NCBI GenBank assembly: GCA_014529385.2
Contig: CM043958.1
Coordinates: 84,597,025-84,661,024, forward strand
Direction of reading: 5' to 3'
Source of the DNA: Adiantum capillus-veneris
Taxonomy: Eukaryota; Streptophyta; Polypodiopsida; Polypodiales; Pteridaceae
Length of the DNA stretch: 64,000 nucleotides
Under the pieces are notes generated by a model. It saw nothing but the letters and a program-made list of their open reading frames with translations, was not told the origin of the DNA and did not search any database. Shown in pieces: positions 1 through 10,537 of the stretch (positions are counted from its first letter, which is position 1; each line of letters begins with the position of its first letter). The position numbers and the translations under genes are program-made.

Positions 1-94
1 TGAGAAGATTCTAGTAATAGTGTTGGAGCAAGGTCGAGGGAGGAGATAGGTGGACTAGGAAAGTTAGGCACGTTGGGATGACTCTAGGGCAGAG

Positions 95-362
95 TCAACC
101 CAATGTTGTGCAACATTGGGGTGATTGTAGGTCTTGAGGCCCTCGGAGGTAGCTCAATACTCGGAGGAGACAAGCCTGAACACTAAGTAACAGTGGGTCT
201 TTAAGACCCTTGGGCGGTGGAATCAACGATTGTTGGCCCTTGCGATAATCTTGAGGCGGATGGACGGCCCAACAGAAATGGGCACCCGTCTTGCAGCCAA
301 GCAAATTGAACCCAACACCTCCCACTTGCAAGACTGATGGCCTAACCACCTCGCCGACGCAC
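95..362 (-). mobile_element. Candidate tRNA-derived SINE
   Basis: On the minus strand an A-box-like stretch (GGCGAGGTGGTTAGGCC, 339-355) is followed about 27 bases later by a B-box-like GGTTCAATT (304-312). This is the internal RNA polymerase III promoter layout of a tRNA gene. The anticodon-arm region does not fold cleanly, so a functional tRNA is unlikely. A tRNA-headed SINE running toward position 95 fits better. The 3' end and any target duplication were not identified. Confidence 0.35.
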
Positions 363-654
363 ATCATGTGCAATGAGTGGCAAACATAACATCGTTTATA
401 ACTAAACTCGAACGTCCACCTGTCCCTGTCCTTGTTTACTAATTGTGTCCTTGTTTACTTTTCGTCAATTAGACGGTACCGTGCATCTCGTGACTTTTGC
501 TTGGAGTTCCCACCGTGGATATCATGGCAAGGGCTTCATTAAAGACCCCATGTTACTAAGCGATGACTCATGAGGGGGACAATCGCAAGCTCTTCACACA
601 ATTGGAATTTTTAACAAACGGGAGGAATCTCCATACTATTTGAAATTTTAAAAG

Positions 655-1237
655 ATGGAGCCAGTACGAGCTTGCATGCAAAACGCCTCGACTGTTTTCT
701 CGGCGGGAAATATGGTGGCGACAATGGCGGGGACGATGATGGTTTTTCTGTTGACGATGAGCTGTGTCAGCTACGTGCGGGCTCATTCTTCCCCTGTCGG
801 CCCCTTGGTGCCGCCTACTCCTCTTGCCGATCAGCCGTGCTGTCCATCGCCGTTCGTGGGCTCATGTTAAATATCGGCTAGCTAAGCGACGTGTAGGTGG
901 CACCAAATTCGTGCCACCAAATTTTCATCCTCTACTGTCAGCACCTGCTCCCGTTCCTTCTCCACTGTCAGCACCTGCTCCTGCGTCACCATCCGCTCCT
1001 TTGCCAACACCTCCTTCACCTCCAACTCCACAATGGCGAGTTATAGTCGGATTTTTGGCAGGTATACTGGCAACAGCTGGGGTATTGACATGGTTGGCAG
1101 TTCGAGCTCTTCCAGGGCTGCGTAGACGCCATGAGATTCAAGTGTGGGGGCGCATTTATACAGCATTGGATGCACTGATTGCTCAACGGGCCTCCGTTCA
1201 GGACACAGCGATTGCAATTGCCAGAGAGTGGCACAAT
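655..1237 (+). CDS. Possible small gene: signal peptide, Pro-rich segment, membrane helix
   Basis: I do not recognise a family. From an ATG at 655 (or the internal ATG at 712) the translation starts like a secretory signal: a hydrophobic run around MMVFLLTMSCVSYV, then RAHSSPVGPLVPPTP. It stops at 868-870 in this frame. A second frame then reads a Pro/Ser/Ala-rich stretch (about 920-1030), a strong hydrophobic helix around VGFLAGILATAGVLTWLAV, and a basic stretch. This block ends at 1237 with a good splice donor (AAT|GTAAGT). Joining the two blocks through an intron near 860-920 would give a secreted Pro-rich, single-pass membrane protein. That splice and the product are inference. A decayed fragment is equally possible. 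Confidence 0.25.
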
Positions 1238-1239
1238 GT

Positions 1240-1742
1240 AAGTTTTTATTTAAAGGCTTTTTTTAATCATAGGGCCTTGTCATAGGAATTTATGTTTTCA
1301 AGGTACAATAAGACAATATTTGTGAATTTTTTTGTAAACTTTATTGAATGAGAAATATATCAAGAAAGGTCGTATGAAACACATTTGTGATGCTACAATG
1401 AACCATATATATCATGGTAAAAACAAACATGATTCTTGCATAAAGAACAAGCATAATCTATTCATGAAGAGATCAGAGCACTAACCTTTATTTCGAGAAG
1501 TTTCCATTTCAAAAAATTTCGTTTGAGAAACTACAAAATAAAGCAAAATATAAGTTAAGCTTTTAACACTATGAAAAGTTTTCAAAGTTATAGAAAAGTA
1601 AACAGTGCACAGACTAAGTGAGTGTCCTACATAAGTATGGTGGAGAGTTGCCATAGTCTCTCTCCAAAATTCATAAGAAACGGAGGCCATGTTGTGCCTC
1701 GGGGTCCAGCTAGTCATGGTATTCAAGAACGAGACCACATAC
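1240..1742. other. No recognised gene
   Basis: AT-rich sequence follows the donor-like site at 1238. The minus strand has short coding-like stretches that may be the decayed downstream continuation of the helicase fragment at 1743-2298, but no motif is preserved well enough to call. Confidence 0.3.
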
Positions 1743-2298
1743 CTAAGATTCTCGTTGATAAATTGATGTTGGTGCCAATTTGTCAATGCTCATGCCACTA
1801 CAATCCAATTTTATCACAAGCTGAGATGGGTAAACTCGGAGTATATTCAGCTCTGAAACATCGGGATTCAACCCCTTCATTCTCTTATACAAGATCTGGT
1901 ACTTCTCCATGTCGTGTTGAAAAGAGAAGGATACCACCTTTTAGCTCAGTTAACTGCGTCCCTATAATAGTAATGAGTGCAGCATCTAGATAGTCACTCT
2001 CTCATTGCTTTGCTTACATAATTTTGACAGGAAACATGCTTCCTAGAATAGTGAAAATGTTACAGTCAAAACAGTATGCAGAAAACGTCTCAGCATCAAG
2101 TGTAGCTGAGGTGACTATAAAACACAAATCTTTTAGCTGTCTTACTAGGTCCTCCAAGAGTGCAAAGAGGACAACAATGTGTATTGTTCTTTCATGTGCT
2201 TCATCGAACATGATTACAATATACGTTGAGAGTTGGCAATCCACATAGACCCCAATTTCGAGGGATTTTATTGCAAAAAACCTTCCTTTTGCACCCAT
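1743..2298 (-). pseudogene. DEAH-box splicing helicase fragment (PRP22/DHX8-like), decayed
   Basis: The minus strand encodes part of a DEAH-box RNA helicase. A Walker-B/motif II block FDEAHERTIH lies at about 2179-2208 (DEAH at 2194-2205). Motif III follows in VTSATLDAETFSAY at about 2075-2116, then a stretch like the start of the inter-domain linker (NIFTI...FPVKI). A second minus-strand frame at 1743-1937 has KRMKGLNPDVSELNIL, resembling the RecA2 region of PRP22-type splicing factors. Motif I, the OB-fold domain and most of RecA2 are absent or frameshifted. Family knowledge: PRP22/DHX8 releases spliced mRNA. Here only about 180 residues remain with at least one frameshift, so this is a gene fragment, perhaps captured by a transposon. 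It lies in a different frame from the coding stretch just upstream at 2230-2454. Confidence 0.6.
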
Positions 2299-2454
2299 CT
2301 ACGCGAGGTTTCACCTCTACTTGCAGCCTCTTAATTGTAGTTGTGTTTTGTGGAGAGGTGTTGTGGGAAATCTTGTCAAATGTCTGTTTATTTCGTAGTC
2401 TCCGTGCGGCTGTGTTTTCTTCAGCTAATTGAAGCTTGATTTGCAAAAGCGATT
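2230..2454 (-). pseudogene. Coding-like fragment split by a retrotransposon (3' part)
   Basis: This minus-strand reading frame has the alternating charged/hydrophobic pattern of a coiled coil (for example LQLAEENTAARRLRNKQ). It is the continuation of 9084-9249. Removing the LTR element at 2455-9078 and one copy of the CGATT duplication joins the two parts without a frame change or stop. The family was not identified. Downstream it leads by a frameshift into the DEAH-helicase fragment, so two unrelated gene pieces may have been fused here. Confidence 0.5.
2450..2454. repeat. Target-site duplication CGATT (left)
   Basis: CGATT directly precedes the left LTR and is repeated exactly at 9079-9083 after the right LTR. 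A 5-bp duplication is the usual gypsy integration signature. Confidence 0.95.
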
Positions 2455-3260
<806 letters not shown>

Positions 3261-3272
3261 TATCCCCCTCTT
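3261..3272 (-). other. Polypurine tract
   Basis: The minus-strand sequence AAGAGGGGGATA abuts the 3' LTR start. This is the plus-strand DNA priming site. The same tract occurs beside the LTR at 43813. Confidence 0.85.
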
Positions 3273-3921
3273 GAAAGAATTGTAATTGCCCTCGATTACG
3301 CCTACAAAATGAGATATAAGCCATAAACCAATCAGTAGACACTAACTCTAAGTACCGACGCATTAGACGACACAAATCCAACACTTGCACAAAGATGATA
3401 GTCACTAAACATCAAATCACATTCATATCAAATCACATAAAACCATCGAGATTTAGGACCGTGATTCCTGAAAACGTGTTTAGCAATCATATCTAGATCC
3501 ACACCGGACCTAATTAGTCAGATTGACTAATTCTTAATGTGATCATGTCCATAGAATCTCAAGACCGAAATGTTGCAGTCATTTCATCTTTCAAACTACA
3601 ATTATATGAGTGAGCAAACATAAATCAGATTCATTTTTGGGAATTTCCATGTCGAAGTACTTCTTTCATAAAATCATCCAGCAGAATACTATCAGCCCAT
3701 CAGAATCCCTGAAATCCAAAAGAAAATCAGTGACTTTATTCCGTCTGGTTAACTTGTGACAAAGGAGTGGAGTGACTCCCCTCTTGCGTAGTCCCGTCTG
3801 CACAAGATTCAACCTTGTTGATTTCCGAGATCTCTCGGAATAGTCAAAGCTAGACCGAAAGCCTCAAGGTAAAGTTCCAATATCTGCGGAGTATTTGCTA
3901 GGTCCTCCTATCTGATTTTTT
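3273..3921 (-). other. 3' non-coding internal region of the gypsy element
   Basis: No coding potential was seen. The region is homologous to 43825-44297 next to another LTR of the family, which confirms it as normal internal sequence rather than an insertion. Confidence 0.7.
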
Positions 3922-4640
3922 CTAGTTGTCATCCAGTTCCCCTGATTCATTTTTTTCACTGGCAGACTCTTGCCTTGTTGAGGTGGATACTATTCTATCC
4001 ATAGGATAAGTCAATGAGCCGGCATTTTTTTCACTGGCAGACTCTTGCCTTGTTGAGGTGGATACTATTCTATCCATAGGATAAGTCAATGAGCCGGCAT
4101 GGGTTCCAAATCGTTGCTTATTATGTCCCATGAGTCTCTGAATGGAGTCAGAATGCTGGTTCAGACAATATTCTCGAATCTTCTTTGGCAAAGCACAACA
4201 AAACCACTCAATCTGGTCTCTCTTGGCAAATAAGTATTCCAAAACCTTTGGCAGTAGTCATCCAATGTATCTTTCTTAGTCATTCTCAAGTAATGCCAAG
4301 CCATGATGACATCTCTTTCATATTCATCAGATATCCAAGTTGACGTGAAAATTTTCTTCAACTTTAACCACATTGTAGGTGCTTCTGTGCGTAACAACAG
4401 AGTAGACGTCCATGTCTATGGAGTTCCCTTCAAGTAAGATGCCGGCCTTCGCACATTGGAGTGTTCTGTGAACCAACCTCCAAAGAAGGCGACGTCAAAC
4501 TGTCGTACAAACTCAAGGGCATGATGGATGTGTTGGTAGCCTGAAAACCTCTCAAACCTAATGGCCCGACTCCCTTTCTTGAACTCCTTGGTCTTCTTTC
4601 TCATCTAGTCACTGTCAGACTAGGACGAGCTCTCCTCCTC
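3922..4640 (-). pseudogene. gag: gag core (retrotransposon gag domain), displaced 3' of integrase
   Basis: Minus-strand frames encode the gag capsid-like core: FKKGSRAIRFERFSGY near 4550-4590, FVRQFDVAFFGG, then WLKLKKIFTSTWISDEYERD and LRMTKKDTLDDYCQRFWNTY. The same blocks, in the same order, occur in the plus-strand gag of the copy at 62528-63800 (FKEGGRSIKFDTFSGY, LRMTKKDT). In that copy they precede everything else; here they lie after integrase and before the polypurine tract. Three frames are needed, so the region is not translatable. No zinc knuckle is seen. A 25-codon in-frame duplication lies near the 3' end. Confidence 0.8.
3948..4097 (-). repeat. 75-bp tandem duplication in the gag remnant
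   Basis: Two near-identical 75-bp units (3948-4022 and 4023-4097) encode the same 25 residues twice (AGSLTYPMDRIV...). The period is a multiple of three, so the duplication kept the reading frame. Confidence 0.95.
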
Positions 4641-4668
4641 CGAAATGCTAGATGGCCTTCCCTGCCAT

Positions 4669-5641
4669 CTAGACTTTCTCAAAAATCTGCTTTTCTTGCT
4701 TTTTCTCCGCTTCAAAAATCTTGTCTTTGATGCTCAGAAATGGTGGGAACCTTCTTAGCACCCTCGACGGCCTCAAATGGCGCCTTCCCCGTTGAATCTC
4801 AATGAAGGAATTATGTTGTTGTAGGCAAACTCCACGAAAAGCAAATACTTTTCCCATTGAGTCTTTTGATCCGAAATGTAAGACTTCAACAAATCCAAAA
4901 CCACTGAAATGGCTATCTCAAATTTCCCGTCTGTCTGTGGGTGGAATGAGGGCGAGAACTGCAACCGTGTGCCAATGTTCTCCCAGAGTGCCCTCCGAAA
5001 CAAACTAGTAAACAGGGGGTCTCTGTCCGAAGCAATGGGCTCATGTATGCCATGTAATTGGACAATCTGTGAGACAAATAGTTTCGCCAAATGATTGGGC
5101 TTAAGTGTTCTTTTTACCGAAATAAAGTAGGTCTGCTTGCTAAACCTGTCAATGACTATCCAAATCCCATCATGCCCACTTTGGGTGTTGGGAAGATAAA
5201 AAATGAAATCCATAGCAATGCTTTCCCAGGGGCGGAAGGGTATGGGTAAAGGTTGTAGAAGTCCTGGTGCCTTATGCCTGCCAAACTTGATCTTTGGGCA
5301 TACTAAGCGACTGCGAACTTGTCCACATCCTTTTTGAGCCTCGCCAATAAAAGTAACACTCAACACCCTTCGAGGCGGTATCTATGCCGCGGTGACCCCA
5401 AAAAGGCGGACAATGGCACTCTGTCAAAACCTTTTCCCTCAAAGGCTGTGTGACGACACACAACATCGTTTTCCGCATCAAAAAGCTGCCCCGTATGGAA
5501 TAGCCTGCAACTAGCTCCCCACGTTGTATCTGGTGAAAGATATCTGCAAAACTCAGGATTGGTGGCGTATTGATCAATCATATGTTTGAAATTTTGATGA
5601 TGCATCGCGGAAATGGCCAGATTCAAGGGCTTTCTAGACAC
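4669..5641 (-). pseudogene. Integrase, Ty3/gypsy, decayed
   Basis: Minus-strand frames carry the catalytic core of a gypsy integrase: PRPWESIAMDFI-like PFRPWESIAMDFIFYLP, VIDRFSKQTYFI, SDRDPLFTS (second catalytic Asp region), and FHPQTDGKFE, where the usual catalytic Glu region follows. The N-terminal zinc-binding segment is the frameshifted stretch at about 5280-5500. The C-terminal part is lost after KDKIFEAEKKQEK near 4690, where the sequence switches to gag. Function in the family: insertion of the cDNA into host DNA. At least two frameshifts separate the pieces. Confidence 0.85.
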
Positions 5642-5790
5642 GCATCTGCCACTGAATTCTTCTGTCCTTGAACATGGACTATCTAGAAATGAAACTGTGA
5701 CAAGATGTTAGCATCTACTTCTCCAAAAACTACTTCTGCGACAAGAAGTAGCGTAATCTCCGATGATCTATGAAGACGGTAAAGGCAGCT

Positions 5791-6174
5791 CTAAGTAGAT
5801 AGTGTCGCCACTGCGTAAGAGCATGGATAATTGCCAAAAGCTCTTTCATAAATCTGTGCAACCAATTCAGGACGTGAAAACATCCTGCTCTCGTAATTTA
5901 TGACATGGCCTTCTCGTATCAAGACTGCCCCCAGACTGCGACCACAAGCATCATAGTAAACTTCAAATGGCTTTTGCAAGTCTAGCAAGGCCAACACTGG
6001 TCCCATAGTCAACTTTTCCTTGAGAGTCTGAAAGACTGCAATCTCTGTCGGGCCCAAAGTAAAAGGAACTGCTTTCTGAGTCAGTACATGCAAAGGAGAA
6101 GCTATCTTTGCAAATTTTTGAATGAACTGCCGATAATATGAACAAGCCCAGAAAGCTTTGAACTTCATGAACAT
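5791..6174 (-). pseudogene. RNase H domain remnant of gypsy pol
   Basis: The minus strand reads the RT connection and RNase H start: YRQFIQKFAKIASPLHVLT, then PFEVYYDACGRSLGAVLIREGH with the first RNase H aspartate in DACG. The same block in the plus-strand element at 40926-41882 reads FEVQCDACGDCLGAVLLQ. The domain is truncated before its later catalytic residues, and it overlaps a shifted RT frame. Confidence 0.8.
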
Positions 6175-6865
6175 TCTTCAAATTAGGCCAATCAAGAAAA
6201 GTCTCAATTTTGGCCGGGTCCATCTTTACCCCTAGAGCTGAGAGATGTGTCCCCAGAAATTTATCTCAGGCAAGAAAAAACTCGCTCTTTTCGCATTTAT
6301 AACCAATTTATGCTTCCGCAGTGCCTGGAAAGCCTACGACAAGTGGTGTCTGTGTTCTGCTTCATTCTTGGAGAAGACAATAATATCGTCAAAGAAAGTG
6401 CCCACAAACGATCAGTAGTCTTTGAAAATCCTACCCATCATGAGGTTGAATGTAGCTGGAGCATTCGTATGGCTAAATGGCATCACCAAATAATCATACA
6501 AACTCAAAAGTCGTCCCGAAAGCTGTCTTGTAGACTTCTCTAGGAGCAATTTGAATCTAATGATAACCACTCTTCGGATCAATTTGACTAAAGGAAGTAG
6601 AACCCTTAGATCTGTCAAGTTTATCATCGACCCTCGGAATGGGGAATCTATTTTGGTTCATTATTTCTTCATTTTGGGCTTGGCTAACTCTGTAAGGTGG
6701 CCGGTTTGGTGATGTACTACCGGGAATCAAATCAAACGCGTGATCTTCGAGACGTGAAGGAGGCAACTCGCTTGGTAAGCCCTCAGAGAAACAATCAGCC
6801 TGAGCTTGCAAAAAATCTTGTCTTTCTTTTTTCGAGGACTGACATATTCGACCTTTAATCATCAT
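5963..6865 (-). pseudogene. Reverse transcriptase remnant of gypsy pol
   Basis: RT blocks in minus-strand order: PCELPPSR...PNRPPYRVSQAQNEEI, then after a deletion NRFPIPRVDD and FSQIDPKSGYH, then the palm block [11 protein letters not shown]-like sequence and the catalytic FDD within FFDDIIVF (GAC-GAT at 6385-6390). The part between EEI and NRFPIP, which normally carries VDYR, is missing. Several frames are used, so it is inactive. Confidence 0.85.
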
Positions 6866-7068
6866 TCAGTTCTTTCAAGAAAATCAAATAAACAAAAAGA
6901 TTGGATTTCATCAAGTGGGATGGACTCGCCTTTAATTTTTAACATCAAATACAATCATATTCGACCTTTAATCATCATTCATTTCTTTCAAGAAAATAAA
7001 ATAAACAAAAAGATTGGATTTCATCAAGTGGAACGGACTCGCCTTTAATTTTTAACATCAAATACAAT
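6843..7068. repeat. 113-bp tandem duplication
   Basis: Units at 6843-6955 and 6956-7068 are nearly identical and begin CATATTCGACC. They lie in the spacer between protease and RT and have no coding sense, so they are a local replication or repair product within the element. Confidence 0.93.
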
Positions 7069-7090
7069 CTCTTTGGCTAAAAGCATGCTT

Positions 7091-7321
7091 TGGTGGTACA
7101 AAAAGGACTGTCCTTGACAGCACCTTTGACAAATCTTTGAGCTACAATTTTTACATGTCACATGAAAAACTACCTATCATACTGTATATCAGTGGATAGA
7201 TCTTCAAAAGGAGAATCTAAAAATACAAGGTCCGAAAAGTTTTGACCTAAACTACAAAAATTTTACTAGTCCCCACTTTTTCATTGGTAGAAGTAAAATA
7301 GGTCCTTTTTTTGTACCACCA
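7091..7321. mobile_element. Candidate MITE or hairpin element with about 18-bp inverted ends
   Basis: TGGTGGTACAAAAAGGAC (7091-7108) is matched in reverse complement by the sequence ending at 7321 (GTCC, T-run, GTACCACCA), enclosing about 190 bp of AT-rich non-coding DNA. It interrupts the pol region of the gypsy element. No clean target duplication was found, so the superfamily is undecided. Confidence 0.5.
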
Positions 7322-7355
7322 AACCACGCTTTCACCCCTTTGTCCTTCTCATTCT

Positions 7356-7745
7356 TCAAGATGTACTTCCTTGCCCTATATCGACCACAACACTCTTCTT
7401 GGGGAACCAAGAGATTCCTTGGAGGACGTCACACCCTTCCAAAGGCATGATGTAAAAGTTCTCGTGCCCTAAATACCCCTGACAATGCAAATATAGTTTG
7501 CCAATGACAGCGTAATGGCGACATCCCGTCCGGGTGCCTCTAGAACAACCTCGGATGGTGGCCCCATTTCCTCGAGCGTAATTCCAAGTCAAGCCACCAA
7601 TTCGGTTGAAATTGAAGTTGACCTTGGCTTCTCCATCAAAGAAGATAAGGGCTTCTTGGTCTAGCACTTTGCCCCATGCTTTGCAAAGTTCAATACTTTC
7701 GTTCAGCTGGTCAGGGTTGGTGGTGCCCACAAAATCTGGTACCAA
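7356..7745 (-). pseudogene. Aspartic protease / pro region of gypsy element
   Basis: The minus-strand frame gives CKAWGKVLDQEALIFFDGEAKVNFNF, then KLYLHCQGYLGHENFYIMPLEGCDVLQGISWF. Positionally this matches the protease of the plus-strand element at 39751 (CHAWGKVREHDAFILFDPGSTHNFIS, then LHVQGYVDKEDFFISPL). The catalytic motif DSG/DPG is altered to DGE, so the enzyme would be dead. It lies directly after the gag N-terminus because the gag core is missing from its usual place. Confidence 0.75.
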
Positions 7746-7921
7746 TCCTGCTTTCGTCGTTCCTTTTCTTCCGCGCTCGGCTGCTGCTATGTAACTCTTT
7801 GGCTTATCTTCTGGTGGTCCTCTGGTTCATCTTCTTTTCAAGAGTTTGTGTCCAACTCTTTTTGCGAGTACAGGTTCCGCCTTTTTTTTTTGCACTCGTC
7901 TGTCCTTTTAGCTGGCCATCT

Positions 7922-8170
7922 CTAGTAAATCTCATCAATCGGGTGATTTTTAAGGTATTTCGCAAATCTCGGGTCTCTAGAGTACTTGATCAATCTTTTC
8001 ACACATGTATCAACCTGCAATTGACCTTTGTACTTCACTTTGACAAACTGTTCCGCCAAGAATTTGTCCAAATCTTCATTCTTTTCTTCAGTTCCCACGC
8101 CGGATTTCAACTTTTCGTTGCCTCCACACTGAGAGGTGTTATCTCTCTCAAATTCTCCGCGAAAACCCAC
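7922..8170 (-). pseudogene. gag: gag N-terminal segment of gypsy element
   Basis: The minus-strand frame ends with KRLIKYSRDPRFAKYLKNHPIDEIY. The equivalent parts are LAKDPKLAKYMSETSFQEVH in the copy at 62528 and LHYFKDPQYAKFLIKHPLDEMH at 42727-42945. This conserved helix lies near the gag N-terminus in all three copies. About 180 bp further on the sequence is already protease, so the rest of gag has been lost or moved from here. Confidence 0.75.
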
Positions 8171-8362
8171 GTGTAATCTGGGGTTCTTTATGGCTTATGC
8201 CCTATAAGACAACGCGATGAAAACGGGAGCGTGTCCGATGCGCGATGAAGTAAGGGTGGGAGTGGCTAATAAGTCTGGCGTTGCGACACGAAGATTCTCT
8301 CACAAAAACCTGCGTGTGCTGCCAAAAGGATTGGATCCTCCATAGAATAAGAATCTTTCTGA

Positions 8363-8374
8363 GCTTTGATACCA
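8363..8374 (-). other. Primer-binding site, tRNA-iMet
   Basis: Minus-strand TGGTATCAAAGC lies one base inside the 5' LTR end. It is complementary to the 3' end of plant initiator tRNA-Met. Confidence 0.92.
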
Positions 8375-8375
8375 C

Positions 8376-8447
8376 TGTAACAAGCTTGGACAGTGAGAAA
8401 TCAAAAGCAACACACGAGCAGAAACTTCAAAATCACTCAGCTTTAAT

Positions 8448-8540
<93 letters not shown>

Positions 8541-9078
8541 ACACGACCCGACGTAGTTTTGTGGCCAGTGGTATTGGCTCCAAAGTCTGGCGCCCTTTCG
8601 GTATTTCTTTATCATTAATCATTGCAAAGTACAACTCTTGAGGGACCTCTGCTCTTTAGACTCTGCATCCAGATGCTCTGCAGAGGGAGGCCCTATGGGC
8701 TCTTATAAGCAGTACATGGGATGCCTAAAAGCAAAGCCCCTAGAGAAATTAGTTCAAAAGCACTTTCACCCAAAAGCTCTGGTCCCCAAAAGCTAGCACT
8801 GGAGATTCCCAAAAGCAGCCAACATAATTTGTGGAAATCTGTACAGCCTGCGACGTGGCACCTGCAACGCAAATCACGGAAATTCCGTACGGCCTTGCCA
8901 TGTCAGCATGTCAGTGCATTTTACAGAAATCCCTTTCATGGTTCAAACTTCTATCTTTAAGGGTTTCGGGCCCCATGGCCGATGCTTCATAAGTTCTTCA
9001 AGTTAGTCCCTTCAGTTTCTCTTGTCCACTTTGCCATTTCTCTACCGGATGGTTATGCCATGTCATCACTTTGTGACA
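8376..9078 (-). repeat. 5' LTR of family I gypsy element
   Basis: The 703-bp LTR pairs with 2455-3260. It carries (GA)n at 8452-8537 at the same internal place as its partner. Confidence 0.93.
8452..8537. repeat. (GA)n microsatellite in the LTR
   Basis: About 86 bp of GA sit after the LTR block AATCACTCAGCTTTAATAGA. It is shared in position with 2635-2717. Confidence 0.97.
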
Positions 9079-9083
9079 CGATT
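9079..9083. repeat. Target-site duplication CGATT (right)
   Basis: An exact copy of 2450-2454. Confidence 0.95.
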
Positions 9084-9249
9084 TCTCTTTGGTGCGAATT
9101 TGAGCTTGTAGTACATATAACTCCTTGCCTTTTTGGTGGACACACTCGCACTTCTTTTGTGAACCCCAAGGGACCCTGTACCTATCACTTATTTTCCAGG
9201 CCCTACATTGGACTAAAAACTGCTGCCTGTAGTTAAAAGCCACTCTCAC
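9084..9249 (-). pseudogene. Coding-like fragment split by a retrotransposon (5' part)
   Basis: A minus-strand frame ends at the insertion site with VLQAQIRTKEKS and continues in frame at 2449 and below. The reading phase across the CGATT duplication is preserved. The product family is not recognised; the composition suggests an alpha-helical or coiled-coil region. Confidence 0.45.
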
Positions 9250-9329
9250 CCTTACTTCATTGCATGTTGAATGTGCTAGTGCTGCTGGCCCTTTGACTTA
9301 GCAAACCGAGCGTTTAAGGATTTTTTGGA

Positions 9330-9660
9330 CTCCAATAGGCAATCGATCCCATTGGTTGGATCCCGCAGCTTCAGCACCAGCGTTTTCAGCCCCTCATCAG
9401 CAGCGTTTTCAGCCCCAGAACTCAGCATTTCAGCACCTCTATTCCAGCGTTTTTACCTCAGCATGCCAGCGTTTTTGCACCTCATCATCAGAGCATTCAA
9501 CCCGTAAACCATCAGTAGTTTCCAGCAATGCAAATTTCAGCCCCTTCATCGCCATTAGTTGCAAATCACAGTCTCAAGACCATTAGCGTTTTCAATACTC
9601 AGCCTTAGCCTCGCAGTATCAAGCATCCCTAGCAAGTACCCATCAACATCCTAGTAGTAC
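9330..9660 (+). repeat. LTR fragment of family II (5' copy, truncated)
   Basis: It aligns with 10890-11184, for example CAGCATGCCAGCG followed by TTTTTGCACC in both, and the shared stretch ending CATCAACATCCTAG. It contains five or so copies of an AGCGTTTTT-type motif. The LTR start is missing. Confidence 0.7.
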
Positions 9661-10537
9661 CAAGCCTACATTTAGTACCCATCAGCATCTCAACATTAGC
9701 ATCATTGTATCAGCATTTTGTGCAAGTAATAAAGCAGGTACTTGCTCTGGCAACAGTGCAAGGGGGCCCTTGAGGGTGGTTGGGACCCGATGCAGTGTGG
9801 TCTCTCTTTTTCTCTCTGCCTCTCTCTCCTTCATTGTCTTCAGTTCAGTTTCTCTTGTCAAGTAAAGTAAAGTAACCTTGTGTTTGTGCGGAGTACTAGA
9901 TCTGAGCTAAATCCTTTAACACTTTCGCTGTACTTGAAATTGAGCTCTGTGCGTGCTTCGGCTTCGTGAACTCAAGGGAAGAACAACCAAGAATCCAAGC
10001 AGAACTAAGAACCCCAAGCCACTCCCACCTTAGTCCATCGCACATCGGGCACACTCCTGTCTTCATCGCTATGCTAAGTCTTTGAACGAAGCTCGACATT
10101 GGATACACGAAAATCCAGATCTTGAATATCAAGATTTGCTTGCCTTGTATGCGGAGATGGAAAGAGTTGGAGAAAGGACCCTAACCCTCTTTTGCATTTG
10201 CATTTGCATGTAACATGCATCCACTTCCGACATGGAACCATTGAAAATACCTCCGAGCATGTAATGTTTTTACGAGAGGACTATTCGAGTGGTAGTACTT
10301 GCTCGCAAGGCAGAGTTAGCATCAAGGCTAGTATTCTGCGGCAGTAGTAAGGCTACCCAATAACTCGTAGGTCGGTGTTTACATTGCAGTAGTACCTACA
10401 TCCAGAATATCCACAAGTTTGGAGGAGTTTTCATCGGCTTATGCATCCACAAGCATTAGAAGCATTCAACATCATAAGTATAGAAAGCATCCAAAGGAAG
10501 ACGTTCGGCAGTTGTGTCTCACCTTTAATAGGGGGGA
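9661..10537 (+). other. Internal region of family II LTR element
   Basis: This lies between the two family II LTR pieces. No pol motifs were seen. A coding-like stretch of about 58 codons runs from about 10032 to 10211 on the plus strand, with helical composition (LNEARHWIHENPDLEYQD, LLALYAEMERVGER), and ends at TAA. It may be what is left of a gag N-terminus. A purine tract AATAGGGGGGA (10527-10537) directly precedes the next LTR. No convincing primer site was found. Confidence 0.5.

Noticed and set aside
304-355. A functional tRNA gene
   Set aside because: The A and B boxes are present but the anticodon arm and acceptor stem do not fold to a standard cloverleaf, so SINE is preferred.
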